DNA of 64,000 nucleotides from Rhizobium sp. BK399 (GTDB taxonomy: Bacteria; Pseudomonadota; Alphaproteobacteria; Rhizobiales; Rhizobiaceae): NCBI RefSeq assembly GCF_014194695.1, contig NZ_JACIAH010000018.1:49280-113279 (forward strand), read 5' to 3'. Below are positions 53,835 through 62,867 of the stretch, piece by piece. Position numbers and translations under genes: made by a program. Numbering within the stretch: the first letter of the stretch is position 1; each line of letters opens with the position of its first letter. The notes beneath the pieces are model-generated. The model did no database searches. It was given only the letters and a program-made list of their open reading frames with translations, and was not told the origin of the DNA.

Positions 53835-55088
53835 ATGACAGATATCAACGGGGCCTGGGGCGCACCGCCGAGCGAGCGCTTCGAGCGCCTGGCGGCGAGT
53901 CTCAGGCCCGTTTTCGCCCGTATCGGCGAGCGTGCGATCGACCGCGACCTCGCTCATGAATTACCCTTTGATGCCTATGAGTGGCTGAAAACCGCGGGCT
54001 TTTCGCGATTGCGTTTGCCGGCCGTCCATGGGGGCTTTGGCCTAACCTTGCCCGAACTCTTCGGCCTCATCATCGAGCTTGCGGCGGCCGACCCAAACCT
54101 CACCAACGCCTACCGCAGTCACTTTGGTTTCACCGAGGATCTTCTGAACGCAGCTGACAGTGCCTGGCGCGACAGTTGGCTGACAAGGCTCGGGCAGGGC
54201 GAGACGGTTGGAAGCGGGTTCTCGGAGCTTGGCGATACGCCGCTCGGCAGTTATTCGACCCGTCTGGTCCGCAATGGCGCAAGCTGGCGGCTCGATGGCG
54301 AAAAGTTCTATACCACTGGCTCGCTTTATGCGGACTGGATCACGCTCGGCGCGATCGATGGGGACGGGCAGCCGATCGGCGCGCTGGTGCCGACCTCGGC
54401 ACCAGGCGTGGAGATTATCGACGACTGGGATGGCTTCGGCCAGTCGCTGACAGCCAGCGGCACGGCGCGCTTTAGGGATGTCGAGATCGCCGACGAGCTG
54501 ATCAAGCCAAGCGCGGTCCGGTTTAGCTATTCCGGCGGGTTCTTCCAACTGGTCCATCTGGCGTCGCTTGCGGGCATCGGCCGCGCCGCGGCGAACGACC
54601 TTGCGCGGCATGTGGCGGCGAGGAAGAGGATTTATAACCGGGGCAATGCGCCCCGACCGGCCGAAGACCCGCAGATCCAGCAGGTGGTGGGGAAGGTCAG
54701 GGGTGCGGCCTACAGCGCCGGAGCAATCGTGCTTCAGGCAGCAGGCGCCCTGCAGCGCGCCTACGAGGCTAATCAGAGCGGCGATCAGGATCAGATCGCG
54801 GTGGCTGGTCGCAATGCAGAACTTGAGGTCAGCCAGTCCGTCACCGTCGTCACTTCGCTGATCCTTGACGCCAGCACGGTGCTGTTCGACGCCTTGGGAG
54901 CGTCCGCGGCCAAGCGCGGCCATGGTCTTGACCGCCATTGGCGCAATGCGCGCACGATCGCGTCCCACAATCCGCGCATCTACCACGATCGCATCGTCGG
55001 CGATTACGCGGTCAACGGCACGATCCCGGGTCCGCAGGCAGGCGTGGGTGTCGCAAGGCAAGAGCAGACGGAACGGGCAGGCGCATGA
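53835..55088 (+). CDS. SfnC/DszC-like oxidoreductase of acyl-CoA dehydrogenase fold
   Basis: This 417-residue protein is closest in this window to the one at 37.9 kb: ELPFDAYEWLKTAGFSRLRLP, SHFGFTEDL, WRLDGEKFYTTGSLYADW, DDWDGFGQSLTASG and GHGLDRHWRNARTIASHNP. It is probably an FMNH2-dependent oxygenase on a sulfur compound and not a fatty acyl-CoA dehydrogenase. It starts 87 bases after the rhodanese gene and overlaps the downstream DszA-type gene by four bases. Confidence 0.86.
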   Translation: MTDINGAWGAPPSERFERLAASLRPVFARIGERAIDRDLAHELPFDAYEWLKTAGFSRLRLPAVHGGFGLTLPELFGLIIELAAADPNLTNAYRSHFGFTEDLLNAADSAWRDSWLTRLGQGETVGSGFSELGDTPLGSYSTRLVRNGASWRLDGEKFYTTGSLYADWITLGAIDGDGQPIGALVPTSAPGVEIIDDWDGFGQSLTASGTARFRDVEIADELIKPSAVRFSYSGGFFQLVHLASLAGIGRAAANDLARHVAARKRIYNRGNAPRPAEDPQIQQVVGKVRGAAYSAGAIVLQAAGALQRAYEANQSGDQDQIAVAGRNAELEVSQSVTVVTSLILDASTVLFDALGASAAKRGHGLDRHWRNARTIASHNPRIYHDRIVGDYAVNGTIPGPQAGVGVARQEQTERAGA

Positions 55089-56392
55089 GCATTCAACAAC
55101 GTCGCATGAACCTTAACGTCGGACTGAATTCCACCGGCTATCTCGCCAATGCATGGAAATACCGCAGCGGTGACTGGCACGATATCAATGATCCGGCCTA
55201 CTATCGGCGCCTGGCAGAGATTGCCCACAAGGGGCGCTTCGATGCCGTGTTCTTTTCCGACCACCCGGCGCTGATGACAGAACCGCTGGGGCGACCCTTT
55301 CATACGATCGACCCGCTGATCCTGTGCACGGCGCTGGCAGCGCAGGTGCCCGATATTGGGTTTGTCGTGACGGTCTCGTCCACCTATAATTCACCCTATA
55401 ATTTCGCACGGCGCGCCCAGTCGCTCGATATCGTTTCGGGAGGGCGGCTGATCGTCAATATTGTCTCGTCGTTCAATCCCAATGTCGCCGCCAACTTCGG
55501 CAGTGCAGCGCTTCCACCGCGCAAAGAGCGCTATGCCCGCGCTGTCGAATTTCTCGATGTGTCAAAGAAGCTGTGGGCGAGCTGGGATCCAAGGCGTGAG
55601 AGCGAGGTTGGATCCGATCGCTTCTGGGACAGCACGAGTGCCGTTCCGATCGATCATGAGGACGCCTTTTTCCAGGTGCGTGGTCCGCTCAACGTCCCGC
55701 GTGGTCCCCAGGGCCATCCGGTCATCGCCCAGGCAGGTGCGTCCGATGGCGGCATCGATCTTGCGGCACGGCACGGCGAGATCATCTACTGCAACATCCT
55801 GTCGAAACCCGCGGGCAGGGCGTTCGGCGACAAGGTGCGCAACAGGGCCGTTTCGCTCGGCAGGGATCCAGCCGGCATTCGCATCGTCCCCGGCCTCGTG
55901 GTTATCTTGGGGGAAAGCCTTAAGGAAGCCTTGCGCAAGCATGAACTCTACAGTGGGACGGGATCGGAAGATGGGCTGCTCGAACGTTTCGTGCGCGAGC
56001 ATGGATTGGACCGCGACCGTTTCGACCCGGACGCCGTCCTTGACTATGAACGCTTCTTGCCTGATCAAAACAGGCAACAGGCCGTTGGGATGGGACTTGG
56101 GCTTGCCGACCTGCTACAGCATGAAAGACTGACTGCGCGTCAGGCCGTGCGCCGTTCCGAGGGACATCACCGGCTCCTCATCGGCACGGCGGAACAGGTG
56201 GCCGAGGAAATGATCGACCTGTGGGAGGACGGCACGGTGGACGGCTACATGCTGCAACCGCCGAGGGCGCCCGATGATATCATCGAGTTTGTGGACACGG
56301 TCATCCCGATCCTTCAGGACCGAAACGTCTATCCCCGTCAGTACGAGGGACGAACGATACGCGACCGGTATGGGCTCTCCTATCCGACATGA
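55085..56392 (+). CDS. LLM-class flavin monooxygenase (NtaA/SnaA/DszA family), fourth
   Basis: This 435-residue protein belongs to the same family as the pairs at 45 and 48 kb, though more diverged. Marks include FDAVFFSDHPAL, FHTIDPLILCTALAAQVP, SSTYNSPYNFARRAQSLD, SGGRLIVNIVSS, RGPLNVPRGPQGHPVIAQAG and a C-terminal YEGRTIRDRYGLSYP. The ATG overlaps the stop of the DszC-like gene by four bases, so the pair is coupled. It is the last gene of the rightward operon; no reductase follows. Confidence 0.89.
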   Translation: MSIQQRRMNLNVGLNSTGYLANAWKYRSGDWHDINDPAYYRRLAEIAHKGRFDAVFFSDHPALMTEPLGRPFHTIDPLILCTALAAQVPDIGFVVTVSSTYNSPYNFARRAQSLDIVSGGRLIVNIVSSFNPNVAANFGSAALPPRKERYARAVEFLDVSKKLWASWDPRRESEVGSDRFWDSTSAVPIDHEDAFFQVRGPLNVPRGPQGHPVIAQAGASDGGIDLAARHGEIIYCNILSKPAGRAFGDKVRNRAVSLGRDPAGIRIVPGLVVILGESLKEALRKHELYSGTGSEDGLLERFVREHGLDRDRFDPDAVLDYERFLPDQNRQQAVGMGLGLADLLQHERLTARQAVRRSEGHHRLLIGTAEQVAEEMIDLWEDGTVDGYMLQPPRAPDDIIEFVDTVIPILQDRNVYPRQYEGRTIRDRYGLSYPT

Positions 56393-56737
56393 CGTTTGCA
56401 TGGCGTGCTTTCGCCAGGGGGAAGCCGTCGACGGATCATAAACCCGCCGCTTACCCGAACGCTTTTCCTGCTGCGCACTTGCGCTCAATTGCAGACCGAT
56501 GCCATGGGCGAGGCGCAGGCGACAATCGAGCGGTCGATTTCGCGCCTTGCCGAAAGCTTCGCTTTCGAGTCTCTCGGATAAAATTCTCAGGATGGCTGGC
56601 GCGCCATCGATGTCGGTCCCGTCGACGCTTCCCAAGTTTCAAACACAATTCCATCAGCCGAGCAGCAATGCAGACAGCGATGATGGAGAGATCGCTAGGT
56701 CCGGGAAGCCGAGTGGATATCCGCTCGGAACCGGTGA
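56393..56737. other. Intergenic region between the monooxygenase and csp genes
   Basis: This 345-base gap lies between convergent genes. Frames seen here are shadows or lack any similarity. The stretch is less GC-rich towards the cold-shock gene. A shallow hairpin (CGAAAGC with GCTTTCG, 56548-56571) lies mid-gap. Confidence 0.4.
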
Positions 56738-56947
56738 CTACATCAGCTGAATGTTGATAGCCTTTGGTCCCTTGCCACGGCGATCCGGCTCTGTGTCGAA
56801 CGAGACCTTCTGGCCTTCCTGCAGCGACTGGATGCCGGAGGCTTGGAGAGCCGAAATGTGAATAAAGATATCGCTGCCTCCCGTACTGGGTGAGATGAAG
56901 CCGAAACCCTTGTCTGCGTTGAAAAACTTTACGGTACCAGTGGCCAT
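56738..56947 (-). CDS. Cold-shock protein (CspA family)
   Basis: This 69-residue single cold-shock domain protein binds RNA or single-stranded DNA. KGFGFI is the RNP1 motif and DIFIHIS the RNP2 motif. The ATG at 56947 has GGGAGAAC upstream; an in-frame extension to 57007 lacks homology. Rhizobia carry many csp copies, including on plasmids. The 5' leader reaches into 56948-57100, as is usual for regulated csp messages. Confidence 0.94.
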   Translation of the reverse strand: MATGTVKFFNADKGFGFISPSTGGSDIFIHISALQASGIQSLQEGQKVSFDTEPDRRGKGPKAINIQLM

Positions 56948-57684
56948 TTTGTTCTCCCAGGAGCACTGTTCGGTCACTAACATGCCGTCCAGATTCGATG
57001 TCTGCAACTGGAAATATCCTCGCCTCTATTCAATGTGGTGAATGGACGAGCAATTCGGCCGTTCTGGTGACGACGGTGCTGTGTAACGCTCACAACGAAA
57101 GCCGACCAACGCGTCACGCTAGGAACCACAGATCAAAACCAACGGCTCCTGAATTTGGTGCGGGCTGCGGGTGTCCTTTCTGGCGAGATGACCCTCGCTG
57201 ATGCAAAGATATAGAGGACTTGAACCTTGAGCCGAACAGCATTGTACGGCTTCGCACGGACTGTGCGTAGAAGGTGAGGGAATTCACCGGGCTGTCGTCC
57301 CGGCAGGCCATTTCACAGGATGGCCATACGCTTGATCAGCAATACATTGAACTGCATGGTCGGAAGGGCGCCTGATGAGCCTTTCGCCGGGTTGAATCTG
57401 ATTACCTGAACCCGCAACCAATCAGAACTTCGACAGGCAGCCGATCGCATAGTTCTAAACGAAAAGGCTTGCCGGAAATCGTTTCGCGGCGAGCTTCAGA
57501 TCGAACTCCGGAGCGGTCGAGCGCGCGCGTAGGATAGGGGTAAAGTGACGGCTCATGGAATGGGCGGCGGCGGAGCCTCGATACATACGATGCGGGACGA
57601 CCAGCCTCTGCCCATCATTGTCCCCGCAAGGTCGCATTGAGCAGGCCCGGGCACATCGAGCAATGCAACTTGCCTGATGAAAGG
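56948..57684. other. Long intergenic region with no supported gene
   Basis: This 737-base stretch separates the csp gene and the MocR gene, both on the minus strand. Short frames (57114-57311, 57455-57637, 56998-57201) have no recognisable family. The csp leader and promoter should occupy the first 150 bases. The remainder is probably non-coding or decayed. Confidence 0.45.
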
Positions 57685-59061
57685 TCAGACTACCATTGTG
57701 GAGATCGCCGGCTGCTGAGCTAGGAGGTCTGCCAGAACCCGGAGAGCGCGTGTAAGTTCCTCCAGGTCCACCGGAGCGCCAAGCGCAAGTCGTATGGCTT
57801 CGGGCGCAGACGCAATTGCAAAAGCGTCGCTGGTGACGATACCGATCCCTATCGAACGCAATCTGGAAACCAGTTCACCTCGCGTCCACGGTTCAGGAAC
57901 CTTTAGCCACACGTGGAAGCCCCCTGGAGAGGTTTCAACATCGAACGGAAGGATCGCCTTGACGGCGTCCAGGCGCTTTCCCGTCTCCTTGACTATTTCG
58001 CCTCTGACGGCATCCGCTACTCCCGTCTCTATCCACCGTGACGCTAGAGCACTCGTGAGGGGCGACACAATTGACGCTGACGCCCGGATCGCGTTGGCCA
58101 CGCGATGTGTACGACCCTCCGGTACGGCGACATATGCGACCCGAAGGGCGGGCGACAGGCATTTGGATAAGCTGGCCACATGATAAACCGCTTCGGGCAG
58201 CAGCGCCGCAAGCGGCGGTGGCGGGGCCGAAACAAGGCCACTATACGCGTCGTCCTCGATAATTGGCACGCCATATGTCCGCGCAACATTGACGAGATCG
58301 TGCCTCCTCTGAACGGACAATGTCCGTGTCGTCGGATTGTGAAGCGTTGGCATGCAATAGAGCGCTTTCGGCTTCGCCTCCCTGCATGCTCGCGCAAAAG
58401 CGTCCGGAACAAGCCCCTGATCGTCCATTGCAATCGGAGCCAATTTGAGCCTGAGATGAGATGCGATCGAGCGGAAGCCAGGGTAGGTGAGTTCTTCCGC
58501 ACAGACGACATCGCCGGGCTCTGTCATCGCGCTGAGAATGGCGTGAAGGGCTCCTTGCGCGCCTGACGCGACTACCACTCGATCAGCCGATATCCCCGGA
58601 AGCCGCCTTGAAAGCCAAGACGCGGCGACGATACGATCCTCCATGATGCCGCCTGGTTCCTGGTACCGTAGCAGGAGGTCCAAGCCCTGTTCCTGAAGCT
58701 TTTTTGCGCCATCCCACATTCTCTGTTCCAGGACGGGATCGAGAAACCTCGGCGGCAGGTTCATGCTCATGTCGACGACGCCCGAGGGCTGCAGTGATGG
58801 TCGCGCGCCACGTTTCGATCGCACGTATGTCCCTTGACCCACCTTGCCTTCGATCAGGCCACGGCTGCGGACCTCCGAGTAGGCTCGGCTGACTGTGGTG
58901 AAGTCGATCCCGAGGTCGTCAGCGAGTTTGCGCTGCGTTGGAAGTCTCACCCCTTCGGCCAACCGACCACTCGCGATGTCCGCAGCCAAAGCATCCGCGA
59001 TCGACAAATAGATTGGCCCCTCACGGGTACCGAGCTGAGGTGTCCAGGATGTCGCAGTCAT
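57685..59061 (-). CDS. MocR/PdxR-type regulator (GntR domain fused to aminotransferase-like domain)
   Basis: This 458-residue protein joins an N-terminal GntR winged helix (LPTQRKLADDLGIDFTTVSRAYSEV, about residues 40-64) to a class I aminotransferase-like domain. Lys300 in ASLSKCL is the PLP-binding lysine, HNPT near 241-244 and EDDAY (269-273) complete the cofactor site. Such proteins sense PLP or amino acids and activate nearby genes. The ATG at 59061 was chosen over one seven codons upstream. It is divergent from the DUF983 pair, a possible target. Confidence 0.92.
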   Translation of the reverse strand: MTATSWTPQLGTREGPIYLSIADALAADIASGRLAEGVRLPTQRKLADDLGIDFTTVSRAYSEVRSRGLIEGKVGQGTYVRSKRGARPSLQPSGVVDMSMNLPPRFLDPVLEQRMWDGAKKLQEQGLDLLLRYQEPGGIMEDRIVAASWLSRRLPGISADRVVVASGAQGALHAILSAMTEPGDVVCAEELTYPGFRSIASHLRLKLAPIAMDDQGLVPDAFARACREAKPKALYCMPTLHNPTTRTLSVQRRHDLVNVARTYGVPIIEDDAYSGLVSAPPPPLAALLPEAVYHVASLSKCLSPALRVAYVAVPEGRTHRVANAIRASASIVSPLTSALASRWIETGVADAVRGEIVKETGKRLDAVKAILPFDVETSPGGFHVWLKVPEPWTRGELVSRLRSIGIGIVTSDAFAIASAPEAIRLALGAPVDLEELTRALRVLADLLAQQPAISTMVV

Positions 59062-59401
59062 CGACTTTCCACAGATCTGCATTCAATTCAAGCCTTATAT
59101 GTATAATATATGGATATCAAACCACGCCGGTTGTCAAGGAAATTGGGGCCTAGAATGAGCAGCAACCCTAAATTCGAAGCCATCATAGCATGAAGCTGGA
59201 TGGCCGCTATCGCACGTTCATTGAGCGACACTGAGAATTCCTGCTCTGGCATGGTCCTCACCACGCACGTCGCGTTACGGTGTGGTGCAGCAACGACTAC
59301 CTGGGCCTGGCCGGAACAGACTCTGCGACAATTTGTAAAATGGAGAATTTGATTGGATAATTGTATGTATCAATGTATTCAATCAATGGAAAGATAACGC
59401 A
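59062..59401. promoter_or_regulatory. Divergent control region between the MocR and DUF983 genes
   Basis: This 340-base region has an AT-rich palindromic patch at 59095-59115, close to the MocR start, and TTGTCAA at 59131-59137, whose reverse (TTGACA) could be a leftward -35 box, although the spacing to a -10 is not ideal. A separate inverted repeat near the DUF983 start is listed on its own. Confidence 0.4.
59349..59386. promoter_or_regulatory. Inverted repeat upstream of the DUF983 gene
   Basis: TTGATTG (59349-59355) and CAATCAA (59380-59386) form outer arms, with ATTG (59360-59363) and CAAT (59371-59374) inside. The repeat ends just before the ribosome site and 15 bases before the start codon, a position suited to an operator or an RNA hairpin controlling translation. 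Confidence 0.42.
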
Positions 59402-59793
59402 ATGACCACTGAATGGCCTCCATTGCCGCCCATACAAACGGGCCTGCGTGGGTTATGTCCGCAATGTGGACAAGGGCACCTTTTCGACGGCTTTCTGACT
59501 GTTAAGCCCAAATGCGAAGTTTGTGGCCTCGACTACTCCTTCGCCGATCCGGCAGATGGCCCGGCGTTTTTCGTAATCTGCTTCACATGCGTACCGGCAG
59601 TGGCGGTGCGTGCTGGATAGAGGTCGCCTATTCCCCTTCGATGTGGGTGCATCTCTTCACGTCCCTCCCACTGGTGCTTCTGGCTTGTCTTTTGCCTCTC
59701 CGGCCGCTGAAGGGCTGGCTCATCAACAGTCAGTTCTTCTTCAAGGCGGAAGAGGGAAAGATCGACCGCGACTACGTTCGACCAAAGTCGTGA
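59402..59793 (+). pseudogene. DUF983 family membrane protein, frameshifted
   Basis: The first frame gives a DUF983 N-terminus with a zinc-ribbon-like CPQCGQGHLF and CEVCG, then DPADGPAFFVICFTCVPAV, and stops near 59620. The expected continuation, WIEVAYSPSMWVHLFTSLPL and PLKGWLINSQFFFKAEEG, is in another frame and runs to 59793. The shift lies near 59600-59612. Normal members are about 130 residues with two membrane spans. A sequencing error is possible; otherwise the gene is dead. Confidence 0.72.
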
Positions 59794-59847
59794 GGTAGTG
59801 GTCCTCACGAGTAGATAGTGTCAACTAATACCCTGGGAATGTTCAAA

Positions 59848-60075
59848 ATGGATTGGTTCATTACCGTCTTCCTTCCGTTCAAGCTTCTCGTGTTAGGAAC
59901 GGGCATGTACTTCGCCATCAAGTGGCATTACGATCAAGGGAAGAATGGAGAGAGAGGCGCGGTGCTACGCGCGGGCGGCAAGATGGCCGCAGTCTTCGTG
60001 CTATCGCTCCTATGCGTGGGGCTCTTCACGTTCGTTCTTAGCAGGATGGTCGGTTTGGACTTGAGCTTTCCATGA
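59848..60075 (+). CDS. Hypothetical small membrane protein
   Basis: This 75-residue protein has two hydrophobic segments (WFITVFLPFKLLVLGTGMYFAIKW-like and AAVFVLSLLCVGLFTFVLSRM, each quoted in part) with a basic, charged loop between them. The start at 59848 is preferred since GGGAA lies eight bases upstream; an ATG three codons earlier is possible. It follows the DUF983 gene on the same strand by 54 bases and may have formed a pair with it. I do not recognise a family. Confidence 0.6.
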   Translation: MDWFITVFLPFKLLVLGTGMYFAIKWHYDQGKNGERGAVLRAGGKMAAVFVLSLLCVGLFTFVLSRMVGLDLSFP

Positions 60076-60099
60076 TGGCATAATGTCGCCACGCCTCAC
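60065..60099 (-). pseudogene. Toxin gene remnant (MazF/PemK-like start)
   Basis: A GTG at 60099 overlaps the antitoxin stop, and the frame opens with VRRGDIM, very like the MRRGDIW start of MazF-type toxins. After seven codons similarity ends and the frame has no toxin sequence. This looks like the stub of a toxin gene lost by rearrangement. Confidence 0.45.
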
Positions 60100-60326
60100 G
60101 ATTCATCTCCGGAGCTTGAGTCGGAGAGTGCGGCATCAAGGAAATATTGCAATTCCTGGTCGCCAGCATCGGAAAGAGCTGTCTGAACCGATCGGCGATG
60201 GCATTCGGCGGCGAAACCGGGGCGACGGGTATCGGGAACCCATATTTGTACCGGACGCAGCCCTGCTTCCATGAGGGCCCGGCGGCGCTTTTGGACTCGT
60301 TCATTGACCGGGGTTGCCACGACCAT
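60096..60326 (-). CDS. MazE-like antitoxin (DUF3018 family), orphan
   Basis: This 76-residue protein has VNERVQKRRRALMEAGLRPVQIWVPDTRRPGFAAECHR (in part), the hallmark of the DUF3018 antitoxin family that partners MazF-type endoribonuclease toxins. The ATG at 60326 begins the known N-terminus. The toxin that should follow is reduced to a seven-codon stub, so this antitoxin now stands alone. It may still neutralise a related toxin elsewhere. Confidence 0.85.
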   Translation of the reverse strand: MVVATPVNERVQKRRRALMEAGLRPVQIWVPDTRRPGFAAECHRRSVQTALSDAGDQELQYFLDAALSDSSSGDES

Positions 60327-60490
60327 CCCCCTGCGGCTTGTTACATGTAACGATGTAAGGTCAGAGATTCGTCATGTCCATGCGGTTCACGGATTGGCTT
60401 CCCTGCGCAACGATCTCACCTGTGTCCTACCCACTACGTGATAGAGCCGCACCTGCCACAGCATGCAGGCGCGGTGGCGGATTACGCCGG

Positions 60491-62464
60491 TCACGTCTCC
60501 GCTTTATCAGCCGCAAACATCGGACCGCCCCTATGGGCGGGAAAACCGTATCCGTTGATCATCACGAGATCGACGTCGCTTGCGCGTGTCGCGATACCCT
60601 CCGATAGAAGAGCGCGGCCCTCGTCGACCATCGCCTTCAGAACCCTTGTCACAATCTCGTTCGCGGTGAACGAACGAGGCTTGATCCCCTTGCGCTTCCG
60701 CTCTGCCACGACAAGGGCGGTGACGTCCGGATCGACTGTCCGCCGTGCCTCGGGATAGGCATACCAGCCGCGGCCGCTCTTCTGTCCGAAGCGCCCGGCC
60801 TCGCAAAGGCGGTCGGCAATCTCGACGTAACGAGCATTCGGATCGCGCATCGACGCCTGACGTTTGCGGCGCGCCCAGGCGATCTCCAGCCCAGCCATGT
60901 CGCAGACGGCAAAGAGACCCATCGGAAACCCGAAGGCTTCCATCGCCTGGTCTACCTCGTGCGGCAGGGCGCCCTCTTCAACCATGAATTCAGCCTCGCG
61001 CCGGTAGGCAGAAAAGACCCGGTTGCCGATAAAGCCTTCGGTCACGCGGCAGACAATCGGCAGCTTGCCGAGGCGCTTGGCGAAGGCCATCGCCGTAGCA
61101 AGGACCTCGGTCTCGGTACGGGCGCAATTCACGACTTCGACCAGTCGCATGATGTTTGCGGGCGAGAAGAAATGCAGGCCGACGACACGCTCGGGATGGC
61201 GCGTCGCAGCGGCAATGGTGTCAGGATCGAGATAGCTGGTGTTCGTGGCAAGGATCGCATCCGCCCTGACGACGTCGTCGAGGCGGCGGAACAGCCCGGC
61301 CTTGACGTCGAAGTCGTCGAAAACAGCTTCGATGACGAGATCAGCATCGTGAAGCGCACCGAGGTCCGAAGCGACTGTGAGCTTAAGGAGCTGCTCGTCC
61401 CGGCCTGCGGGATCGAGACGACCGGACTGTACCGCCTTCTCAAGAATTCCCGCTATGCGCCCATACCCCTTCGTGGCGCCTTCCTCGCTCTGCTCGACGC
61501 CTATGACCTGGAAGCCCGCGTTCAGCGCCGAGACGGCGATACCGGAGCCCATCAGTCCGGTGCCGACCACGCCGACGCATCGTGTGTTTCGCGGCGTCGT
61601 CTTTTCCTGTCCCTCGACTTTCCCGGCTGCCCGCTCGGCAAAGAAGACGTAGCGCAGCGCTGCCGCCTCTTGAGATTCCCTGAGGCGAAGGAATGTCCTG
61701 CGTTCTTCGGCAAGGCCATCCGTGAATGGAAGCGTCACGGCGGCCTTCACGAGCCGCAGGGCTTCGACCGGCGCGGCTTGGCCGCGCGCCCTGGCAAGAA
61801 TTTTCGCGCCGACGGCGTCAATCTCGGCATCGCTGACCGGCTTTACAGCAATCGCGCCGGATCTGCGAAGCTCGCCGCCCGCCATGGAGGCAACAAGCAC
61901 GCACGCTTCTGCAACCAGACCCTCTGTCGTGATGCGGTCGATCAAGCCGATGCGAAGCGCTTCGTCGGCCTTCAGGGCACGACCGGTTCCGATCATCTCG
62001 GCAGCCGCGGCTATGCCGACGAGCCGCGGCAGGCGTTGCGTGCCGCCGGCACCCGGGACAATGCCGAGCTTGACTTCGGGCAGGCCGAAGCTTGCCGCGG
62101 GCGCGGCAACGCGGCCATGGCAGGCAAGAGCCAGCTCACATCCGCCCCCGAGTGCTGCGCCGTTGACCGCCGCCACTGCCGGCTTGGAAAACTGCTCGAT
62201 GCGCAGATAGACATCGGGCAGGAAAGGCGCTTCGGCCGGCTTGTCGAATTCCTTGATGTCGGCGCCGCCGACAAAGGTTTTGCCGGCCCCGGTAATGACG
62301 ATGCCGCGCACGGCATCCAGCGCCGCGGCATGGTCCAGTGCAGCACCAAGGCCGGCGCGGACGCTGAGAGATGTTGCGTTGACGGGCGGATTGTCGATGG
62401 TGACGACCAGCACGCGATCGGCGATCTTGCCGGAGACGGTTTTGGAAAAGCACAGGTCGCCCAT
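60491..62464 (-). CDS. FadJ/FadB-like bifunctional enoyl-CoA hydratase / 3-hydroxyacyl-CoA dehydrogenase, C-terminally shortened
   Basis: This 657-residue enzyme joins an N-terminal crotonase domain (Glu110 in GGGCELAL, Glu130 in LPEVKLG, the two catalytic acids) to a 3-hydroxyacyl-CoA dehydrogenase with NAD motif GTGLMGSG (301-308). It would hydrate and oxidise a CoA thioester. Family members usually continue some 40 residues past HRGGPMF; here the sequence changes to AADKAET and stops. The loss coincides with a junction next to a toxin-antitoxin relic, so the gene end was probably replaced in a rearrangement. Activity may be reduced. It closes the minus-strand CoA operon. Confidence 0.9.
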   Translation of the reverse strand: MGDLCFSKTVSGKIADRVLVVTIDNPPVNATSLSVRAGLGAALDHAAALDAVRGIVITGAGKTFVGGADIKEFDKPAEAPFLPDVYLRIEQFSKPAVAAVNGAALGGGCELALACHGRVAAPAASFGLPEVKLGIVPGAGGTQRLPRLVGIAAAAEMIGTGRALKADEALRIGLIDRITTEGLVAEACVLVASMAGGELRRSGAIAVKPVSDAEIDAVGAKILARARGQAAPVEALRLVKAAVTLPFTDGLAEERRTFLRLRESQEAAALRYVFFAERAAGKVEGQEKTTPRNTRCVGVVGTGLMGSGIAVSALNAGFQVIGVEQSEEGATKGYGRIAGILEKAVQSGRLDPAGRDEQLLKLTVASDLGALHDADLVIEAVFDDFDVKAGLFRRLDDVVRADAILATNTSYLDPDTIAAATRHPERVVGLHFFSPANIMRLVEVVNCARTETEVLATAMAFAKRLGKLPIVCRVTEGFIGNRVFSAYRREAEFMVEEGALPHEVDQAMEAFGFPMGLFAVCDMAGLEIAWARRKRQASMRDPNARYVEIADRLCEAGRFGQKSGRGWYAYPEARRTVDPDVTALVVAERKRKGIKPRSFTANEIVTRVLKAMVDEGRALLSEGIATRASDVDLVMINGYGFPAHRGGPMFAADKAET

Positions 62465-62471
62465 GATCCAC

Positions 62472-62867
62472 CTATTCAGGAATGACCGCGGTTGCTTGGA
62501 TTTCGATCTTGGCGCGATCTTCCACCAGGGCCACGACCTGCAACGCAGCCATGGCTGGGAAATGCCTGCCGATCGTTTCGCGATAGGCCTGACCGATACC
62601 TTTCAGATTGCCGAGGTACTCCGCCTTATCGGTGAAGTACCAGGTCATCGACGTGATATGTCGTGGTTCGGCGCCGCCCTCTGCGAGCACGGCCAGGACG
62701 TTCTTCAGGGTCTGGCGCACCTGTTCGACGAAGTCGTCGGTTTCAAACTCGCAGCGCTCGTTCCAGCCGATCTGCCCGCCGACGAAAACCATGCGGCCCT
62801 TTGCTGCCATTCCGTTGGCGTATCCTATTGGCTTCGCCCAGCCTTCAGGCTGCAGGATCGTGTGCAT
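62472..62867 (-). CDS. RidA family protein
   Basis: This 131-residue protein is of the RidA/YjgF family, which hydrolyses reactive enamine/imine intermediates. GWAKPIGYANGM and FVGGQIGWN are family stretches, and the trimer-interface arginine segment has the shape VRQTLKNVLAVLAEGGAEP. The ribosome site lies within the upstream thioesterase gene; the two overlap. RidA proteins often accompany amine or aromatic catabolism. Subgroup not assigned. Confidence 0.85.
   Translation of the reverse strand: MHTILQPEGWAKPIGYANGMAAKGRMVFVGGQIGWNERCEFETDDFVEQVRQTLKNVLAVLAEGGAEPRHITSMTWYFTDKAEYLGNLKGIGQAYRETIGRHFPAMAALQVVALVEDRAKIEIQATAVIPE

Noticed and set aside
57114..57637. Short minus-strand frames in the csp-MocR gap.
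   Set aside because: No homology, no ribosome sites, irregular codon use.
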